From assembly GCF_003751805.1 (NCBI RefSeq), contig NZ_RKHQ01000001.1:2294001-2358000 (forward strand): a stretch of 64,000 nucleotides of DNA. The letters are read 5' to 3'. Positions 38,683 through 47,087 of the stretch are shown in pieces. Made by a program: the position numbers and the translations under genes. The number at the start of each line of letters is the position of its first letter. Position 1 is the stretch's first letter. The notes beneath the pieces were generated by a model, which saw nothing but the letters and a program-made list of their open reading frames with translations, searched no databases and was not told the origin of the DNA. Origin of the DNA: Salana multivorans (GTDB lineage: Bacteria; Actinomycetota; Actinomycetes; Actinomycetales; Beutenbergiaceae).

Positions 38683-39870
38683 ATGAGGATCGTCCACGTC
38701 TCCGACTGCTTCGCCCCGCGGGTCGGCGGGATCGAGACCCAGGTCGGCGACCTCGCGGCCCACCAGGCGCGCGCCGGGCACGACGTCCACGTCCTGACGG
38801 CGACCGCCGCCCCGGCGGGCACGCCCGACCGGTACCGCGAGGTCGTCGTGACCCCCGACGGCGTCACCGTCCACCGGATCGCCTCGCGCTACGTCGCGGG
38901 TCTGCCGGTCCACCCGCGCGGCCGCACGCTCCTCGCGCGCGCCATGGCCGAGCTCCGGCCCGACGTCGTCCACGTCCAGGCCGGCGTCGTCTCGCCCTTC
39001 GCGTTCCAGGGGGCGCGGGCCGCGCGGGCCGCCGACCTGCCGCTTGCGATCACCTGGCACTGCATGCTCGACGGCGTCGAGCGCCCCCTGCGCGCGGGCG
39101 CGCGCCTGCTCGGCTGGGACGGGGAGAGCGCCGCGCTGTCCGCGGTCAGCGACGTCGCGGCGGCGCGCGTCGGGGAGGCGTTCCCGGTCGAGGGCCGCCC
39201 CGCCGAGGTCGGCATCCTGCCGAACGGGCTCGACCTCGACGCGTGGGCGCCGACGGACGGCGCCGACGCGGGCGGCCCGGGTGACGAGGACGGCCTCCCC
39301 GTGCGCCCGCTGCGGATCGTCGCGACGCAGCGCGTCGCCCCGCGCAAGCGCACGACGGAGCTCGTCGACGTGCTCGCGGCCGTGCTCGCCGAGCTCGGCG
39401 CGGGTGCCGTGAGGCTGACGATCGCCGGGGACGGCCCCGACCTCGCTCGGGTGCGCCGGCACGCGCAGTCGCGCGGCGTCGCGGGTGACGTCGACCTGCT
39501 GGGGCGCGTCCCGCGCGGTGAGCTGGCACGGCTGTACGCCGACCAGGACGTGTTCCTGTCCGTCGCCCGGCTCGAGGCCTTCGGCATCGCGGCGCTCGAG
39601 GCGCGCGCGTCCGGGCTGCCGGTCGTCGCGCTCGACGGGACGGGCATCACGTCGTTCGTCACGGACGGTGTCGACGGTCTGATCGCCAAGGACGACGCGG
39701 GGCTCGCCCGGGCCGTCGCGAGTCTCCTCACGACGCCGGGGCTGGCCGCGCGGCTGCGCCGGAACGCTCGTGAGCACCGACCGGCGGCGGGGTGGGACGA
39801 CGTGCTCGCCGCCGCCGAGCGGGAGTACTCCCGCGCCCGCCGACTCGTCCGGTTCCGGCCGCGACCCTGA
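38683..39870 (+). CDS. GT4-family glycosyltransferase
   Basis: 395 residues, GT-B fold. The N-terminal acceptor lobe begins RIVHVSDCFAPRVGGIETQVGDLAAHQARAGHD-like, typical of GT4 enzymes; the donor lobe shows IVATQRVAPRKRTTELVD, IAGDGPDLARVRRHA, DLLGRVPRGELARLYADQDVFL and the E-x7-E pattern in RLEAFGIAALEARASGLPVVA. Probably transfers a sugar from a nucleotide donor to a lipid or surface glycan; acceptor unknown. Confidence 0.87.
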   Translation: MRIVHVSDCFAPRVGGIETQVGDLAAHQARAGHDVHVLTATAAPAGTPDRYREVVVTPDGVTVHRIASRYVAGLPVHPRGRTLLARAMAELRPDVVHVQAGVVSPFAFQGARAARAADLPLAITWHCMLDGVERPLRAGARLLGWDGESAALSAVSDVAAARVGEAFPVEGRPAEVGILPNGLDLDAWAPTDGADAGGPGDEDGLPVRPLRIVATQRVAPRKRTTELVDVLAAVLAELGAGAVRLTIAGDGPDLARVRRHAQSRGVAGDVDLLGRVPRGELARLYADQDVFLSVARLEAFGIAALEARASGLPVVALDGTGITSFVTDGVDGLIAKDDAGLARAVASLLTTPGLAARLRRNAREHRPAAGWDDVLAAAEREYSRARRLVRFRPRP

Positions 39871-39906
39871 CGCCGGACCGCCCCGATCACGGAGGCGGGC
39901 CGACGA

Positions 39907-39927
39907 GGACGACCTCGCGGGTCGTCC
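39907..39927. terminator. bidirectional terminator hairpin
   Basis: GGACGACC (39907-39914), loop TCGCG, GGTCGTCC (39920-39927), between the convergent glycosyltransferase and small membrane-protein genes. Confidence 0.65.
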
Positions 39928-39941
39928 GGCGGGGCAGCCCG

Positions 39942-40310
39942 TCAGCGGCGGCGGACCGCGCTCACGATCGCGGCGAGGAGCAGTGCGACGCCCGTCGCGG
40001 CGAGCGCGACGATGGCCGCGAGCTGCACGTCGACCCGCCGCCCCAGCACCGCCATGACGAGGTAGGCGGCGGCGAGGATGACGAGCACGCCCCACACGAC
40101 CGTCCCGATCCGCGGCCCGCGGGGGAGCGGGTCGGGCAGCGTCGACGGGTCGGGCTGGGCCGGCTGGATCGATGGGTCGGGCTGCGCCGAGGGGCTCGGC
40201 TGAACGGGCGGCACGGGCGCGGTCGCGGTGGCGTCCGCGCCGGTCGGCTCGGCCGGCATCGGCTGACCGAGCGGCGTCGGCCGGTTCTCGGGTGTCGGCT
40301 GGGTGCTCAT
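39942..40310 (-). CDS. small membrane protein downstream of the PspC gene
   Basis: 122 residues; not recognised. The N-terminal ~65 residues are Pro/Ala/Gln-rich (PTPENRPTPLGQP), followed by two membrane helices, IGTVVWGVLVILAAAYLVMAVLG and LAAIVALAATGVALLLAAIVSAV, and a VRRR end. Its ATG overlaps the PspC gene stop (ATGA), so it is translationally coupled and probably acts with that protein. Confidence 0.7.
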   Translation of the reverse strand: MSTQPTPENRPTPLGQPMPAEPTGADATATAPVPPVQPSPSAQPDPSIQPAQPDPSTLPDPLPRGPRIGTVVWGVLVILAAAYLVMAVLGRRVDVQLAAIVALAATGVALLLAAIVSAVRRR

Positions 40311-41713
40311 GATGCCGCTCCCTGGATCGTCGCGTCGCCCGCACCGACCGACAGGTCGATGACGAGCCTCGGTTCGCCGTCCGGCCCGAACGGCACGGAC
40401 GCCTGGCTCCGCAGCCCGTCGTTCGCCGAGCCGCTGACGCCGTCGACGTCCCAGTCGGCCGAGCCGGCGAACACGTCGACGTCGAGCAGGACGGATACGC
40501 CCTCGGGCACCGTGATGACCGCGTCGCCGGCCGTCACGTGCACGGGGACCGTGACCGGCTCGGCGCCGACCGGGGGCAGCGGGATCTGCGTGAGGTCGAC
40601 CTCGGCGTGCCCGGCGACGATCTTGAGGCCGTCGCTCGCCTCGCGCGCCGTGACCGGGGTCCAGTCGGCGGTGCCGGCGACCGTGACGCCGGACGCGTCC
40701 CACTCCCAGCCGAGCGCGCTGTTCGCCGCCGCCGGCACGGCGATGAGCCCGACGACGGCGAGCAGGCTCAGCAGCCCGCCGCGCCGTCCGGCCAGCCCGG
40801 CGAGCACGATGCCGAGGCCGAGCACGCCGAGCACGACCGCGAGGACGAGCAACGCGCTCACCGAGATCGCGCCGGTGCGGTCGGCGATGAGCAGAGCGGC
40901 GGCCGTGATGCCCGCGAGACCGACGACCGAGGCGACGTACGCCGGGTTCGGGGCGGTGCGCGGCTTCGGGGCCTTGGGGGGCTTGGGCGGGCGCGGCGCC
41001 GCGACGGCCGCGGGCGGGGCGGCCGGCCCGAACCCCGCGTCGTGGACGCCGGTGGCGGTCGCGAACGACGCCACGGGGCCGGACGCGGCGGGGACCGGCG
41101 ACTCGGGGGTGCCCCACGGGGCGGACGGGTCGCCGGTCGTGCCGGAGGCCGCCGACGTGCCGGACGGGTCGCTCGACGGTGCACCCGGCTGGGCCGGGCC
41201 CGGCTGGGCGCCGCCCGACGTCGGCCGGTGCTGCGACCAGAGCCAGACGGCGAGCGTGATGAGCGCGATCCAGCCGAGGCCCTTGCCGATGCCCCACACC
41301 CACGCGCCGGAGCTGCCAACGTCGAACGGGTCGAGGCCGATGAGCAGGAAGACGACGATGCCGAGGTCCGCCTGGTCGAAGGTGCCCTTGACCGCCTCCT
41401 CCGCGTGGATCCGGCCGTCGGGCTCGGGCAGCAGCGCCCAGGCGATGGCGTAGGCGATGAAGCCGACGCCGCCGAGCATCGCTGCCACGACGAAGAGGCC
41501 GCGCACCAGCAGCGGGTCGAGCCCGAGCCGCGTGGCGACCCCGCCCGCGACGCCGCCGACCCAGCGGTCGGAGGAGCGCGTGATGCCGAGACCGCGCGCC
41601 CAGCGCCAGATCGGGGCGAGCGTCTCGCGGCCGTCGCGCTGCGGCTGTTGCGACGGGTGCGGCTGGCCGGGGGACGGCGGCACCTGGCTGTCGGGGGTGG
41701 TGTTCTGGGACAT
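40307..41713 (-). CDS. PspC-domain membrane protein with C-terminal toastrack (LiaF-like) domain
   Basis: 468 residues. The PspC domain is at ~45-95 (RSSDRWVGGVAGGVATRLGLDPLLVRGLFVV-like), followed by several membrane helices, a long Pro/Ala/Ser linker, more helices, and a C-terminal beta-rich segment (DLTQIPLPPVGAEPVTVPVHV, GVSVLLDVDVFAGSADWDVDG) resembling the toastrack/LiaF domain. Such proteins sense envelope stress and partner with PspC histidine kinases, one of which is encoded divergently 177 bp away. Start ATG 41713, CAGGCT 6 bases upstream (41720-41725) and GGAGG in the gap. Confidence 0.83.
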   Translation of the reverse strand: MSQNTTPDSQVPPSPGQPHPSQQPQRDGRETLAPIWRWARGLGITRSSDRWVGGVAGGVATRLGLDPLLVRGLFVVAAMLGGVGFIAYAIAWALLPEPDGRIHAEEAVKGTFDQADLGIVVFLLIGLDPFDVGSSGAWVWGIGKGLGWIALITLAVWLWSQHRPTSGGAQPGPAQPGAPSSDPSGTSAASGTTGDPSAPWGTPESPVPAASGPVASFATATGVHDAGFGPAAPPAAVAAPRPPKPPKAPKPRTAPNPAYVASVVGLAGITAAALLIADRTGAISVSALLVLAVVLGVLGLGIVLAGLAGRRGGLLSLLAVVGLIAVPAAANSALGWEWDASGVTVAGTADWTPVTAREASDGLKIVAGHAEVDLTQIPLPPVGAEPVTVPVHVTAGDAVITVPEGVSVLLDVDVFAGSADWDVDGVSGSANDGLRSQASVPFGPDGEPRLVIDLSVGAGDATIQGAAS

Positions 41714-41890
41714 GCCTCCAGCCTGCCGGGACGACGAGGCCGCCGCTATGGGGGGACCCCCGGATTCTCGGGCCCGGCGAGGGCCGGTGGGCGGCGGCGT
41801 CTCAGGGTTCCCCCTGGTCTCGACCCTGGGATCGGGCGGCCGGGCCGCCGCGGCCTGGTCGGTGCCGGGCGTCCGTGCGACGATCCCATG

Positions 41891-43435
41891 GTGACCGAGT
41901 CAGCACCCGAGCCGCGGGCTGCCCAGGCGAGTGCCGGGGCGACGCCCGCCCGCCCGCACGGCGACCGGTCGACCGCCGAGCCCGGGGCCTCGTCGCCGGC
42001 CGCATCCGCGACCCCGCCGACCCACGCGACCGCGGCGACGCCGACGACGCCGGTCCCGGACCCGACGGCGCCCGTCCCTGGCACGGACCCGACGTCGCCG
42101 ACTCCGTCGCCGCAGCGCCCCCCGCTCGTCCGCCCGCGCCGGGGGCGCTGGGTCGGCGGCGTCGCGGCCGGGCTCGCGCGCCACCTCGGGATCGACGTCT
42201 GGCTCGTCCGCCTCGGCTTCGTCGCGCTGACCCCGCTCCTGGGCATCGGCGTCGTCGGGTACGCGTTCTGGTGGCTCACGCTGCCGGAGGAGGGCGACCG
42301 CTCGCCGGGCAGCGACCGGCCGACGGTCATGGCGCGGCTCGCCCGGCCGCTGCGGCAGAGCCAGGGCCGCACGCTCCGCGTCGGCGACATCGTCGTCGCG
42401 CTCGGCCTGCTCGCCGTCGCGGCGGTCCTCGTCGCCTCGCGCCTCGGCGCGCCGCCGGTGCAGGGCTGGATCATCCCGGCGCTGCTCCTCGTCGCCGGGG
42501 CGGCCCTCGTGTGGGGCGAGCTCGACGCGCGGCGCGGTCAGCAGACGACCGGGCGGGTGCGCGTGCTCCGCCTGGTCGGTGGCGTCGCGATCGCCGCGAC
42601 CGCGATCGTCCTGCTCGTCGGCCAGCGCGCGGAGCCGGTCGTCGTCGTCCAGTCGGCGCTCGCCGCCGTCGCCGTGCTGGCCGGCGTCGCGCTCGTGCTC
42701 GCGCCGTGGTGGCTCCGGCTGGTCCGCGAGCTCGGCGACGCGCGGGCCGAGCGCGAGCGCGAGGCCGAGCGCGCGGACATCGCGGCGCACCTGCACGACT
42801 CCGTGCTCCAGACCCTCGCCCTCATCAAGACCCGCTCGACGGAGCCCGAGGTGATCCGCCTGGCCCGCGCCCAGGAGCGCGACCTGCGCGCCTGGCTGTA
42901 CGACGACCGCGCGCCGGCGGCCACGTCCGTCGCGCAGCAGGTGCGCGAGATGGTGGCGCTCGTCGAGGACACCCGCACGCACGCCGACGGCAGCGCGCCC
43001 GAGGTCGAGACGGTCGTCGTCGGCGACGTCGTGCCGGACGAGGGGACGCACGCGCTGCTGCAGGCGACGCGGGAGGCCCTGCTCAACGCCGTGGCCCACG
43101 GCGCCTCGCCCATCGCGGTCTACGTCGAGGCGTCAGACGACGGGGTCGAGGTCTCCGTCCGCGACCACGGCGACGGGTTCGACCTCGACCACGTGCCGCT
43201 CGACCGGTTCGGCGTGCGTGAGTCGATCATCGGGCGGGTGCGCCGGCGCGGCGGTGACGCGAGCGTCGTCGCGATGGCCGACGGCGGGACGGAGGTGCGC
43301 CTGTACCTCCCGAGGCGGCAGGCTGATCCCGAGTCGCCGAAGCACCAGGGTCAGGGCGCCGGCCAGGGCGGTGCCGGTCACGGCAGCGGTCAGAGCAGCA
43401 GCAGTCAACGCAGTCAGGAGGCCGCGGCATCATGA
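41891..43435 (+). CDS. PspC-domain sensor histidine kinase
   Basis: 514 residues. An ~80-residue Thr/Pro/Ala-rich N terminus precedes a PspC domain (GRWVGGVAAGLARHLGIDVWLVRLGFVAL), about five membrane helices, then a HisKA_3 region with the phospho-acceptor in ADIAAHLHDSVLQTLALIKTR, and an HATPase with REALLNAVAHG and VRDHGDGFDLD. The tail is Gln/Gly/Ser-rich. It phosphorylates the response regulator encoded next (ATGA overlap). GTG 41891 is chosen for GACGAT 6 bases upstream; ATG 41888 is the alternative. Confidence 0.88.
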   Translation: MTESAPEPRAAQASAGATPARPHGDRSTAEPGASSPAASATPPTHATAATPTTPVPDPTAPVPGTDPTSPTPSPQRPPLVRPRRGRWVGGVAAGLARHLGIDVWLVRLGFVALTPLLGIGVVGYAFWWLTLPEEGDRSPGSDRPTVMARLARPLRQSQGRTLRVGDIVVALGLLAVAAVLVASRLGAPPVQGWIIPALLLVAGAALVWGELDARRGQQTTGRVRVLRLVGGVAIAATAIVLLVGQRAEPVVVVQSALAAVAVLAGVALVLAPWWLRLVRELGDARAEREREAERADIAAHLHDSVLQTLALIKTRSTEPEVIRLARAQERDLRAWLYDDRAPAATSVAQQVREMVALVEDTRTHADGSAPEVETVVVGDVVPDEGTHALLQATREALLNAVAHGASPIAVYVEASDDGVEVSVRDHGDGFDLDHVPLDRFGVRESIIGRVRRRGGDASVVAMADGGTEVRLYLPRRQADPESPKHQGQGAGQGGAGHGSGQSSSSQRSQEAAAS

Positions 43436-44124
43436 GCGAGTCAGCGAGCGGCGCGGTGGGTGCCGCGGGCGAGCCGGTGAGCGTCGTCCTCGTCGACGAC
43501 CACGACATGTTCCGCGCCGGGGTCCGGGCCAGCCTCGGTCCGGGCATCCGCGTCGTCGGGGAGGCCGCCGACGTGCCCGACGCGATCGCGGTGGTCCGCC
43601 GGACGCGGCCGGCGGTCGTCCTGCTCGACGTCCACCTGCCCGGCGGCGAGGGCGGGGGTGGCGCCGAGGTGGCGCGGGCCTGCGTCGACCTCGCGCCGGG
43701 GACGCGGTTCCTCGCGCTCTCGGTGTCCGACGCGGCGGAGGACGTCGTGGCCGTCATCCGCGCCGGTGCGCGCGGGTACGTGACCAAGTCGATCACACCG
43801 GCGGCGCTCGTCGACGCCGTCGCGCGCGTGGCCGGTGGCGACGCCGTGTTCTCCCCGCGGCTGGCCGGGTTCGTGCTCGACGCGTTCGGCGCCGCCGGCC
43901 CGGGCGAGGTCGAGGTCGACGACGACGAGCTCGACCGGCTCACGGCTCGCGAGCGCGAGGTCATGCGACTCATCGCGCGCGGACGCTCCTACCGCGAGGT
44001 CGGCGCCGAGCTGTTCATCTCGGTCAAGACGGTCGAGACCCACGTGTCGGCCGTCCTGCGCAAGCTCCAGCTCTCCTCGCGCCACGAGCTCACCCGCTGG
44101 GCGGCGCAGCGCCGCCTCCTCTGA
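43432..44124 (+). CDS. NarL/LuxR-family response regulator
   Basis: 230 residues. The receiver domain has VLVDDHDMFRAGV, phosphorylated Asp66 in VVLLDVHLP, and Lys in RGYVTKSITP. The LuxR-type HTH is LTAREREVMRLIARGRSYREVGAELFISVKTVETHVSAVLRKL. Partner of the PspC kinase; the likely target is the divergent PspC/toastrack operon, as in related envelope-stress loci. Confidence 0.92.
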   Translation: MSESASGAVGAAGEPVSVVLVDDHDMFRAGVRASLGPGIRVVGEAADVPDAIAVVRRTRPAVVLLDVHLPGGEGGGGAEVARACVDLAPGTRFLALSVSDAAEDVVAVIRAGARGYVTKSITPAALVDAVARVAGGDAVFSPRLAGFVLDAFGAAGPGEVEVDDDELDRLTAREREVMRLIARGRSYREVGAELFISVKTVETHVSAVLRKLQLSSRHELTRWAAQRRLL

Positions 44125-44140
44125 CGTCCCCGCGACGCCC

Positions 44141-45208
44141 TCAGAACAGGGTCGGTGCGACCGGCTCGCCCGGGACCGTCGGCTCCGGTCGCGCCAGTCC
44201 CCGCGAGCGGTCGGAGGAGCGGTCCAGGCCGAGCTGGCGCAGCAGGGGACGGACCCGACCGGCGAGCTCGGCGCGGTAGCCGCGGTCGGCCTGGCTCGTC
44301 CGCCCCGGGTAGAGCTGCCGGTAGCGCGGGACGAGGTCGGGGCGGGTCCGCTCGAGCCAGGCGAAGAACCAGGGCTTCACGTGCTCGCGCAGGTGCAGGG
44401 CGCCGTAGACGACCGACTGCGCCCCGGCGTCTCGGACGTCGAGGAGCAGCCGGCGCAGCTGGGCCGTCGAGTCGGTGAGGAACGGCAGGATCGGCATGAC
44501 GAAGACGTCGCAGTCGAGCCCGGCCTCGCGCGCGGCGGCGACGGTGGCGAGCCGCGCGGCCGTGGTCGGCGTCCCCGGCTCGACGAGCTGCTGGAGGGCG
44601 GGGTCGCCGATCGCGATGGACATCGAGAGGTGGACGCGGACGCGCCCCGCCGCCTCGGCCAGCAGCGGCAGGTCCCGGCGCAGCAGCGTGCCCTTGGTGA
44701 GGATCGAGAACGGCGTGCGGCGCTCGGTCAGCGCCGCGATGATGCCGGGCATGAGGCGGTAGCGACCCTCGGCGCGCTGGTAGGGGTCGGTGTTCGTGCC
44801 GAGCGCGACGTGCTCGGGCGACCAGGACGGCCGCCCGAGCTCCCGCCGCAGCACGTCGGCGACGTTGACCTTGACGACGATCTGCGAGTCGAAGTCGCGC
44901 CCGGCGTCCAGGTCGAGGTAGCGGTGCGACCCGCGGGCGAAGCAGTAGACGCACGCGTGCGAGCAGCCCCGGTAGGGGTTGATCGTCCATCGGAACGGCA
45001 TCGCCGACGCCGCGGGGACGCGGTTGAGCGCGCTCTTGGCCACGACCTCGTGGAACGTGATGCCGGGGAACTCGGGCGGGCGCACCGTGCGCAGGTGGCC
45101 GGGCATCGGAGCGACCCGCGCCAGGTCGAGCCCGGGCAGCGCCCCGTCGGACACCGGCGCCGACTCGCCGTCCCGCGCGGGGGCGAGCTCCTGCGCGCTC
45201 CATCTCAT
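44141..45208 (-). CDS. Rv2578c-family radical SAM protein
   Basis: 355 residues. The radical-SAM cluster cysteines are C82-x3-C86-x2-C89 in GCSHACVYCFARG, with YLDLDAGRDFDSQIVVKVN following, the hallmark of the Rv2578c/spore-photoproduct-lyase-like family. Later motifs are LGTNTDPYQRAEG, TKGTLLRRDLPLL and LSMSIAIGD. The reaction is unknown. The ATG at 45208 has GGAGG 6 bases upstream. Confidence 0.88.
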   Translation of the reverse strand: MRWSAQELAPARDGESAPVSDGALPGLDLARVAPMPGHLRTVRPPEFPGITFHEVVAKSALNRVPAASAMPFRWTINPYRGCSHACVYCFARGSHRYLDLDAGRDFDSQIVVKVNVADVLRRELGRPSWSPEHVALGTNTDPYQRAEGRYRLMPGIIAALTERRTPFSILTKGTLLRRDLPLLAEAAGRVRVHLSMSIAIGDPALQQLVEPGTPTTAARLATVAAAREAGLDCDVFVMPILPFLTDSTAQLRRLLLDVRDAGAQSVVYGALHLREHVKPWFFAWLERTRPDLVPRYRQLYPGRTSQADRGYRAELAGRVRPLLRQLGLDRSSDRSRGLARPEPTVPGEPVAPTLF

Positions 45209-45289
45209 CGCCGACCTCCGTCCCGCGTGGTTCCCTCGACCCCGCGAGGGTGGCCATGCTGCCCCCGGGGTCCGACATCCACGCGGTTG

Positions 45290-45329
45290 GCGGATGGGAA
45301 CACCAGTACGAGGACAGTCCCCCATCCGC
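45290..45329 (-). terminator. hairpin after DAHP synthase
   Basis: GCGGATGGG (45290-45298) and CCCATCCGC (45321-45329), a perfect 9-bp stem with a 22-base loop, 8 bp past the aroG stop. Confidence 0.55.
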
Positions 45330-45336
45330 GGTCCCC

Positions 45337-46431
45337 CTACCCGCGAGCGCGAGCGCGTCGTTCGCTGACCGCCTCCGCGAGCACGTCGAGCGCCTCGACC
45401 GTCGCCTCCCAGCCGAGGCACGCGTCCGTCACGCTCTGGCCGTAGACCAGCCCGGCCGGTCCGGCGGTCACGTCCAGCGGCTGCGCGCCGGCGACGAGGT
45501 GGCTCTCGAGCATGAGCCCGGCGATCGGCTCGTCGGCCGCGACCTGCTCCGCGAGCTCCGCCGCGACCCGCGCCTGACGGACGTGGTCCTTGCCGCTGTT
45601 GCCGTGGCTGGCGTCGACCACCACCCGGTCGACGAGACCGGCGTCGGCGAGCATCCGGGACGCCGCCAGCACGTGCTCGGTGGCGTAGTTGGGCCCGTCG
45701 GCGCCGCCGCGCAGGATGACGGACGTGTCCGGGTTGCCGGTCGTCGTGACGAGGCTGGCGCGTCCGTCGGCGCCGATCCCGAGGAAGCTCTGCGGGGCCG
45801 CCGCGGCGACGGCCGCGTCGAGCGCGACCTGGAGCCCGCCGTCCGTCCCGTTCTTGAACCCGATCGGCATCGACAGGCCGGACGCGAGCTGGCGGTGGAT
45901 CTGGCTCTCCGTCGTGCGCGCGCCGATCGCGCCCCACGCGACGAGGTCGGCCGTGTACTGCGGGCTGATCGGCTCGAGGAACTCGGTCCCGCACGGCACG
46001 CCGAGCGCGGTGACGTCGCGCAGGAACGCCCGGGCGAGCCGCAGCCCGGCCTCGATGTCGTGGCTCCCGTCGAGGTGGGGGTCGTTGATGAGGCCCTTCC
46101 AGCCGACCGTCGTGCGGGGCTTCTCGAAGTACGTCCGCATGACGACGAGGAGGTCCTCGCGGTGCCGGCGCGCCTCGCGCGCGAGGCGCGCCGCGTAGTC
46201 GAGCCCGGCCGCCGGGTCGTGGATGGAGCACGGGCCGACGACGGCGAGCAGCCGGTCGTCGGCCCGCGTCATGACGGCGCGCACCTCGTCCCTGGTGCGC
46301 GCGACGAACGCCGCGCGCTCGTGGTCGACCGGGAGGTCGGCGGCGACGCTGGCCGGGCTCGGAAGAGGGGTGAAGGCGGCGACGTGGACGTCGGAGGTCG
46401 TGTCGGTGCCGGTGGTGCGCGTGCTGGTCAT
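45337..46431 (-). CDS. aroG: 3-deoxy-7-phosphoheptulonate (DAHP) synthase, class I
   Basis: 364 residues of the class I (AroFGH) type. It condenses PEP and erythrose 4-phosphate, the first step of the shikimate pathway. Markers: RLLAVVGPCSIHDP, RTYFEKPRTTVGWKGLINDP, CGTEFLEPISPQY, GFKNGTDG and VVDASHGNSGKDH. The ATG at 46431 has AGGA 7 bases upstream. The frame stays open to an ATG at 46584, but that stretch is the structured attenuator leader and is not expected to be translated in this frame. Confidence 0.96.
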   Translation of the reverse strand: MTSTRTTGTDTTSDVHVAAFTPLPSPASVAADLPVDHERAAFVARTRDEVRAVMTRADDRLLAVVGPCSIHDPAAGLDYAARLAREARRHREDLLVVMRTYFEKPRTTVGWKGLINDPHLDGSHDIEAGLRLARAFLRDVTALGVPCGTEFLEPISPQYTADLVAWGAIGARTTESQIHRQLASGLSMPIGFKNGTDGGLQVALDAAVAAAAPQSFLGIGADGRASLVTTTGNPDTSVILRGGADGPNYATEHVLAASRMLADAGLVDRVVVDASHGNSGKDHVRQARVAAELAEQVAADEPIAGLMLESHLVAGAQPLDVTAGPAGLVYGQSVTDACLGWEATVEALDVLAEAVSERRARARG

Positions 46432-46496
46432 GGTCCCGTCCTGCTGTCGTGCTGGTGGTGGCAGGCGGACCCGACGCAGAGCCCGCCATACGGCGA

Positions 46497-46577
46497 GGGG
46501 CAGAGCATCAGCTCTGCCCCGTCGGCTCTGAAGGTGATGGTGGGCGCTAGATCGGCGCCGGCCCCTCCAGAGCCGAC
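46497..46577 (-). promoter_or_regulatory. candidate transcription attenuator of the DAHP synthase gene
   Basis: In mRNA order, segment 1 GTCGGCTCTG (46577-46568, inside the leader peptide frame) can pair perfectly with segment 2 CAGAGCCGAC (46530-46521). Directly adjacent, segment 3 GGGGCAGAGC (46520-46511) pairs perfectly with segment 4 GCTCTGCCCC (46506-46497) around TGAT: a 10-bp terminator-like hairpin. A third option pairs CCGACG+CAGAGC of segments 2-3 with GCTCTGCGTCGG further downstream. These mutually exclusive structures fit ribosome-controlled attenuation; the terminator lacks a clear U tract. Confidence 0.6.
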
Positions 46578-46606
46578 TCGACATAGACGTACCAACGCGT
46601 GATCAC
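46547..46606 (-). CDS. leader peptide with Trp and Tyr codons upstream of DAHP synthase
   Basis: A 20-codon frame, GTG 46606 to TAG 46547, encoding VITRWYVYVESALEGPAPI (first residue Met when initiated). Trp5, Tyr6 and Tyr8 cluster early, ahead of segment 1 of the attenuator. TAGCCT lies 7 bases upstream of the GTG, so the transcript would begin at this start codon. Stalling at Trp or Tyr codons would decide which hairpin forms. Confidence 0.6.
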   Translation of the reverse strand: MITRWYVYVESALEGPAPI

Positions 46607-46619
46607 GCAGAGCAGGCTA
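46607..46619 (-). promoter_or_regulatory. -10 box of the DAHP synthase leader transcript
   Basis: TAGCCT on the minus strand (46614-46619), 7 bases before the leader-peptide GTG at 46606. No clear -35. Confidence 0.5.
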
Positions 46620-46721
46620 GCCCACCCCGGGCGGTTCGGCGGCCAGCGGTGGCTCGAAGTGCCTCCGGCTGCCCCGCGCCGGGTAAGGCTCGACTCGCCT
46701 GACGGGTCGGGATTCGCGACG

Positions 46722-46736
46722 TACCGTCATCTCATG
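46722..46736 (+). promoter_or_regulatory. -10 box and leaderless start of the small membrane protein gene
   Basis: CTGACG (46699-46704), 17 bases, TACCGT (46722-46727), 6 bases, ATG at 46734. Confidence 0.5.
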
Positions 46737-47087
46737 AGCACCGTCGTCGGAGTCCTCGTCGTCCTGCACCTCCTCGGCTGGGCCATCGCGCTCGGCGGGA
46801 TCCTCGTCTCGATGAAGGAGCCGAAGATCGCGGGCGGCGTGCTGCACGGGCTGTACCTGGCGCTGGCGACGGGTCTGCTCTTCGCGGCGTTCGCCGGCAT
46901 GGCCTCCGACACCTGGTACCACCCGCTCGACTACGCCAAGATCGGCGTCAAGCTCGTCATCGCGCTCGTCGTCGTCGCGATGGGGATCGTCGGGAAGAAC
47001 CGGCCCGAGAAGGTGACCAGGGGCTACCTCGGGGCGATGGCGGGGCTGATCGTCGTCAACGTCGCCATCGCCGTCCTCTGGCGATGA
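46734..47087 (+). CDS. small four-helix membrane protein (unknown function)
   Basis: 117 residues with four membrane segments: VVGVLVVLHLLGWAIALGGILV, GLYLALATGLLFAAFAGMA, IGVKLVIALVVVAMGIVG and GAMAGLIVVNVAIAVLW. A His in the first helix and WYHPLDY in the second loop are notable but no family is claimed. The ATG at 46734 fits the promoter. Coupled by ATGA to the next gene. Confidence 0.75.
   Translation: MSTVVGVLVVLHLLGWAIALGGILVSMKEPKIAGGVLHGLYLALATGLLFAAFAGMASDTWYHPLDYAKIGVKLVIALVVVAMGIVGKNRPEKVTRGYLGAMAGLIVVNVAIAVLWR

Noticed and set aside
46432-46584. N-terminal extension of DAHP synthase from an ATG at 46584
   Set aside because: The stretch overlaps the leader peptide and hairpins, is Arg/His-rich, and the ATG at 46431 has AGGA at the right distance and the family N terminus.
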